Under the pieces are notes generated by a model, which was not told where the DNA came from, ran no database searches, and saw nothing but the letters and a program-made list of their open reading frames with translations. From contig NZ_JAEKGC010000015.1 in NCBI RefSeq assembly GCF_016405885.1, positions 1 through 64,000 of the forward strand: DNA of 64,000 bases, written 5' to 3'. Position numbers and translations under genes: made by a program. The DNA comes from Arthrobacter sp. MSA 4-2 (GTDB taxonomy: Bacteria > Actinomycetota > Actinomycetes > Actinomycetales > Micrococcaceae). The stretch's first letter is position 1, and every line of letters starts with the position of its first letter. Shown one piece after another: positions 62,950 through 64,000 of this stretch.

Positions 62950-64000
62950 TTGGAGCCGGATGCGCTTGATGTCTCGGTGGTGATCCCCGCACGTAACGCC
63001 GCCCGGTGGTTGCCCGAATGTCTGGAATCGGTGCGGAACCAGCGGCCGCGGGAAGTGATCGTCATCGATGGGTGTTCCGAAGACTCAACGGTGAAGATTG
63101 CGCGTTCCCATGGCGCACTGGTCCTCTCCGATGAGGGACGCGGCTTGTCGGCTGCGAGAATGCTGGGGGTCCACAACGCAGCGTGCCCGGTTGTGGCACT
63201 GATCGACTCTGACGTAGTGCTGCCGAAGGACTCTCTGAAACACCTGGTCGCTGAATTTGAGCAGGGCGGCTATGACGGGCTCCAGTCGGGCCTGGTGAGC
63301 GAGTCCGATGGGGCCGGGTACTGGGGGGAGGCGCTGGCATGGCACCACAACCGCAGCCGGGCCCGCTTGCGGTTCGGTGTCTGCGCCACGCTCCTGAGAC
63401 GCGATGTGCTGTTGGAAGCAGGCTTTGACGAGGAGTTCGCCTCCGGGGAAGACATAGATCTGCGGTTGCGGCTTCGGGAAGCCGGACGGCAGTTGGGCGT
63501 GTCCACCACCACCTTCGTGAGACACCGCTTTCGTGACAACTTCGCTTTTGCCCGTGACCAGTGGCTTCAAGATGGCGCTGGACTGGCTCTTAACATTCGA
63601 AAGCACCCGCGCTGGGCTGGTTGGCTGGTTGCTTCACCGCTCCTCGCGACCGGACGTGGTGCAGGGCTGGCGCTGCTGGGAGCTCCCCGCTATCTGCCTT
63701 ATTGGGCAGCATTCTTCTTCTATAACTATCGCGCCTTGTTCAAGGAACTTCTCCGTCCGGCCGACGGCGGTCTTTCCCTCGGCGGCAATGCAGTGTGGTT
63801 GACCGCAGCCAGAGTCGCGCCCATGGCCGCGGGACTTCTCTTCTGGGGCCTCGCCGCAATGCTGTTGGCTCCACCTCAGCTTGGTCTGGGGTCAGCGGTA
63901 GTGGCGTCGGCACTGTTGACGGTACAGATCGGGATGCTTGGAGTTGGTCCGGCCACGCTAACGCTGCTGCCTGCCCAGAACGACCGGCGGCGCCGGCTCA
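62950..64000 (+). CDS. Second family 2 glycosyltransferase, 3' end outside the window
   Basis: The frame is open from ~62902 to the window end and has no stop, so the C-terminus is missing. Motifs: VSVVIPARNAARWLPECLESV, VIVIDGCSEDSTV, LIDSDVVLPKDSL as the metal-binding DxD, and GEDIDLRLRLREAG as the catalytic-base region. Hydrophobic segments appear after base 63600, so the product is probably membrane-embedded at its end. I placed the start at the TTG at 62950, eight bases after GAGGAGG; an in-frame GTG at 62902 is an alternative. It is the same class as the preceding gene, 189 bases away. Confidence 0.88.
   Translation, partial: MEPDALDVSVVIPARNAARWLPECLESVRNQRPREVIVIDGCSEDSTVKIARSHGALVLSDEGRGLSAARMLGVHNAACPVVALIDSDVVLPKDSLKHLVAEFEQGGYDGLQSGLVSESDGAGYWGEALAWHHNRSRARLRFGVCATLLRRDVLLEAGFDEEFASGEDIDLRLRLREAGRQLGVSTTTFVRHRFRDNFAFARDQWLQDGAGLALNIRKHPRWAGWLVASPLLATGRGAGLALLGAPRYLPYWAAFFFYNYRALFKELLRPADGGLSLGGNAVWLTAARVAPMAAGLLFWGLAAMLLAPPQLGLGSAVVASALLTVQIGMLGVGPATLTLLPAQNDRRRRL

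Overview
The window is a chromosomal segment from a high-GC Gram-positive, most likely an Arthrobacter-type member of the Micrococcaceae. The reasons are the strong G/C bias at third codon positions, frequent GTG/TTG starts, the conserved gene order rne-rplU-rpmA-obgE-proB-proA-nadD-rsfS, a class Ib nrdHIEF operon, and the actinobacteria-specific trio of MSMEG_4193-like phosphatase, DUF3090 and SCO1664-like kinase-fold protein. No integrase, transposase, phage gene or CRISPR array was seen.

Layout. 1-4.6 kb: 3' part of aconitase, dxs (isoprenoid precursor synthesis), and a convergent vitamin K epoxide reductase-type membrane protein. 5-17.3 kb: a housekeeping block with RNase E/G, ribosomal proteins L21 and L27, Obg GTPase, the first two enzymes of proline synthesis, NadD, RsfS, a histidine phosphatase and two small or tail-anchored membrane proteins of unknown role. 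A tRNA-Ala(GGC) with its own promoter and terminator closes it. 17.7-27.8 kb: mostly single-gene units: lipoprotein, PspC-like, GNAT, DUF2382 stress-type, TM2, CYTH/CHAD, App1-like phosphatase, FUSC transporter, SDR and LysR regulator. 28.2-32.6 kb: nrdH-nrdI-nrdE-nrdF with paired candidate NrdR boxes upstream and a perfect terminator downstream. 32.7-40.3 kb: PPK2 kinase, HAD phosphatase, an autoregulated-looking XRE/cupin regulator with an EamA exporter, DHDPS-like lyase and MFS exporter, then a zinc alcohol dehydrogenase divergent from an MmyB-type regulator. 40.4-42.4 kb: the phosphatase/DUF3090/kinase-fold trio. 42.5-64 kb: accessory genes including an OpgB/LtaS-type phosphotransferase, a VOC protein, an LmeA-like protein, a cyclopropane synthase-type methyltransferase, cupins, a K+ channel, a GDSL hydrolase with its TetR regulator, an MFS transporter, an aldo/keto reductase, and two glycosyltransferases (the second cut by the window end).

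The recurring signal is an expression architecture. About a dozen first-of-unit genes have a -10-like hexamer five or six bases before the start codon and no usable Shine-Dalgarno, as expected for leaderless mRNAs. The strongest candidates for undescribed biology are the kinase-fold/DUF3090/phosphatase trio, a small protein that resembles the C-terminal tail of its convergent VOC neighbour, a membrane protein that may start at ATC, and several unassigned operators.
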